From assembly GCA_012800665.1 (NCBI GenBank), contig JAAZIW010000201.1, positions 1-5,617 on the forward strand: DNA of 5,617 nt. The letters run 5' to 3'. The notes beneath the pieces are model-generated. The model was not told the DNA's origin. It saw nothing but the letters and a program-made list of their open reading frames with translations, and did not search any database. The translations under genes and the position numbers were made by a program. Source of the stretch: Rikenellaceae bacterium. GTDB lineage: Bacteria > Bacteroidota > Bacteroidia > Bacteroidales > UBA932. This document shows positions 4,684-5,617 of this stretch, piece by piece. Numbering within the stretch: the stretch's first letter is position 1; each line of letters starts with the position of its first letter.

Positions 4684-5617
4684 ATGAAAAAGTATATAGA
4701 TACAGGCAAAAAAGACACCCGCAGCGGTTTTGGCGCGGGGCTGCTTATCGCAGGCAGGGAAAATCCCAAAGTGCTTGCGCTCACGGCCGACCTTAAGCCA
4801 TCGGTAAAGATGGTGGATTTCGAAAAGGAATTTCCCGATAGATTTATAGAATGCGGAATTGCCGAAGCCAATATGGTGGGGGTAGCCAGCGGATTGGCTA
4901 TAGCCGGTTTTGTGCCTTTTGCGGCATCTTTCGCCGAATTCATCACGGGGCGCGTTTACGACCAGGTGCGTCAGGCGGTGGCTTACGGCAATACCAATGT
5001 CAAGTTGGCCGCCTCACATGCCGGTGTAACGCTTGGTGAAGACGGCGCCACCCATCAAACGATGGAAGATGTGGCCCTGATGAGGGCGCTCCCCGGCATG
5101 ACGGTGCTTGTTCCCTGCGATTATAATCAGACTTTGCAGGCCACGCTTGCCGCTGCACGCTTCGAAGGCCCTGTGTATCTCCGCTTCGGAAGGCCCTCTG
5201 TGCCTAATTTCACGAATCCCGATGAGCCTTTCGAAATAGGGAAAGTATATAATATGAATCCCGGCAAAGACATTACCATAGCGGCAATGGGCTTGTTGGT
5301 TTGGGAGGCTTTGCAAGCGGCTGAGATGCTCGAAAAAGAAGGTATCAGCGCTGAGGTGTTGAATGTTTCGACGGTTAAACCGCTTGATTGCAAGGCCATT
5401 ATCGATTCGCTGGCCAAAACAGGTTGCGCAGTTGTAGCTGAGGAGCATGGAATGGCGGGAGGCTTGGGAGAATTGCTCTCCGGAGTAGCCGCAGCTCATA
5501 AGCCTGTTCCCTTTGAGTTCGTGAACGGAGGCGACCGCTTCGGCGAAAGCGGCACCCCTGCGGAGTTGATAGAGGAATTCGGCTTGAATGCCGCCAATAT
5601 CGCCGCTGCCGCCAAAA
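4684..5617 (+). CDS. Transketolase, C-terminal (pyrimidine-binding plus C-terminal domain) subunit, cut by the right edge
   Basis: The frame is open from ATG 4684 to the last base, giving 311 codons; split C-subunits are about 305-320 residues, so only a few residues and the stop are probably missing. The pyrimidine-binding domain (about 1-165) carries ECGIAEANM (56-64), whose Glu61 is the catalytic glutamate that activates the cofactor, and SHAGVTLGEDGATHQTMED (111-129), containing the substrate-phosphate/active-site histidines (112 and 124). LRFGRPSVP (166-174) follows, then the transketolase C-terminal domain (about 190-305) with EVLNVSTVKPLD (224-235) and EEHGMAGGLGE (253-263). Deoxyxylulose-phosphate synthase and pyruvate dehydrogenase E1-beta share this fold, but the partner gene one base upstream, with its transketolase signature motifs, settles the identity. 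The gene is co-transcribed and probably translationally coupled with the first subunit. Confidence 0.95.
   Translation, partial: MKKYIDTGKKDTRSGFGAGLLIAGRENPKVLALTADLKPSVKMVDFEKEFPDRFIECGIAEANMVGVASGLAIAGFVPFAASFAEFITGRVYDQVRQAVAYGNTNVKLAASHAGVTLGEDGATHQTMEDVALMRALPGMTVLVPCDYNQTLQATLAAARFEGPVYLRFGRPSVPNFTNPDEPFEIGKVYNMNPGKDITIAAMGLLVWEALQAAEMLEKEGISAEVLNVSTVKPLDCKAIIDSLAKTGCAVVAEEHGMAGGLGELLSGVAAAHKPVPFEFVNGGDRFGESGTPAELIEEFGLNAANIAAAAK

Noticed and set aside
4194..5499. Antisense open frames inside the transketolase genes (4194-4655, 4668-4946, 5014-5499, 5127-5417 minus)
   Set aside because: They are shadows of two clearly conserved coding genes and lack plausible starts, domains or terminators.
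3846..5617. Frameshifted single-chain transketolase
   Set aside because: The break falls exactly at the domain boundary, both halves have proper starts, the second has its own Shine-Dalgarno, and two-gene transketolases are normal in this group.
1..5617. CRISPR arrays, tRNA or rRNA genes, insertion sequences, attachment sites
   Set aside because: No repeat-spacer pattern, cloverleaf, transposase or terminal inverted repeats were seen; the gene content is ordinary chromosomal.

Overview
The window looks like chromosomal DNA of a member of the Bacteroidota, probably Bacteroidales-like. The evidence is a SusC/RagA-type TonB-linked outer membrane protein, a transketolase split into two adjacent genes, a canonical Bacteroidota -7 promoter element (TAnnTTTG, seen as TATCTTTG at 3832-3839) and AT-rich intergenic DNA around moderately GC-balanced genes. 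The genus cannot be fixed from the sequence alone.

Layout. Leftward (minus strand): positions 1-2015 hold the first 671 codons of a SusC/RagA transporter, whose C-terminal part lies beyond the left edge. Upstream of it, 2016-2377 is a 362-base AT-rich gene-free region with several operator-like repeats and phased A-tracts but no convincing promoter. A rho-independent terminator (2378-2418) closes a three-gene leftward operon: ECF sigma factor (3273-3788), a 94-residue single-pass membrane protein that is probably its anti-sigma factor (2953-3237), and a secreted Spy/CpxP/LTXXQ-like periplasmic protein (2464-2949). Rightward (plus strand): only 57 bases separate the sigma gene's start codon from that of the divergent transketolase N-terminal subunit (3846-4682). 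The C-terminal subunit follows after a single base (4684 to the right edge, 311 codons, nearly complete).

How the genes work together. The two transketolase genes encode one heteromeric thiamine-diphosphate enzyme of the non-oxidative pentose phosphate pathway. The leftward trio reads as a compact trans-envelope signalling module: a cytoplasmic sigma factor, a small membrane tether and a periplasmic helical sensor or chaperone. Its architecture resembles the CnrH/CnrY/CnrX module of Cupriavidus, but the metal-ligand-rich sequence expected of a metal sensor is absent, so envelope or protein-folding stress is a likelier input. The SusC gene is a separate transcription unit, insulated by the terminator; its substrate cannot be told from this window.

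The most interesting points are the sigma/1-TM/Spy-like module, the near-leaderless transketolase promoter, and the tandem 14-base near-palindromic repeats at a 20-base period upstream of susC.
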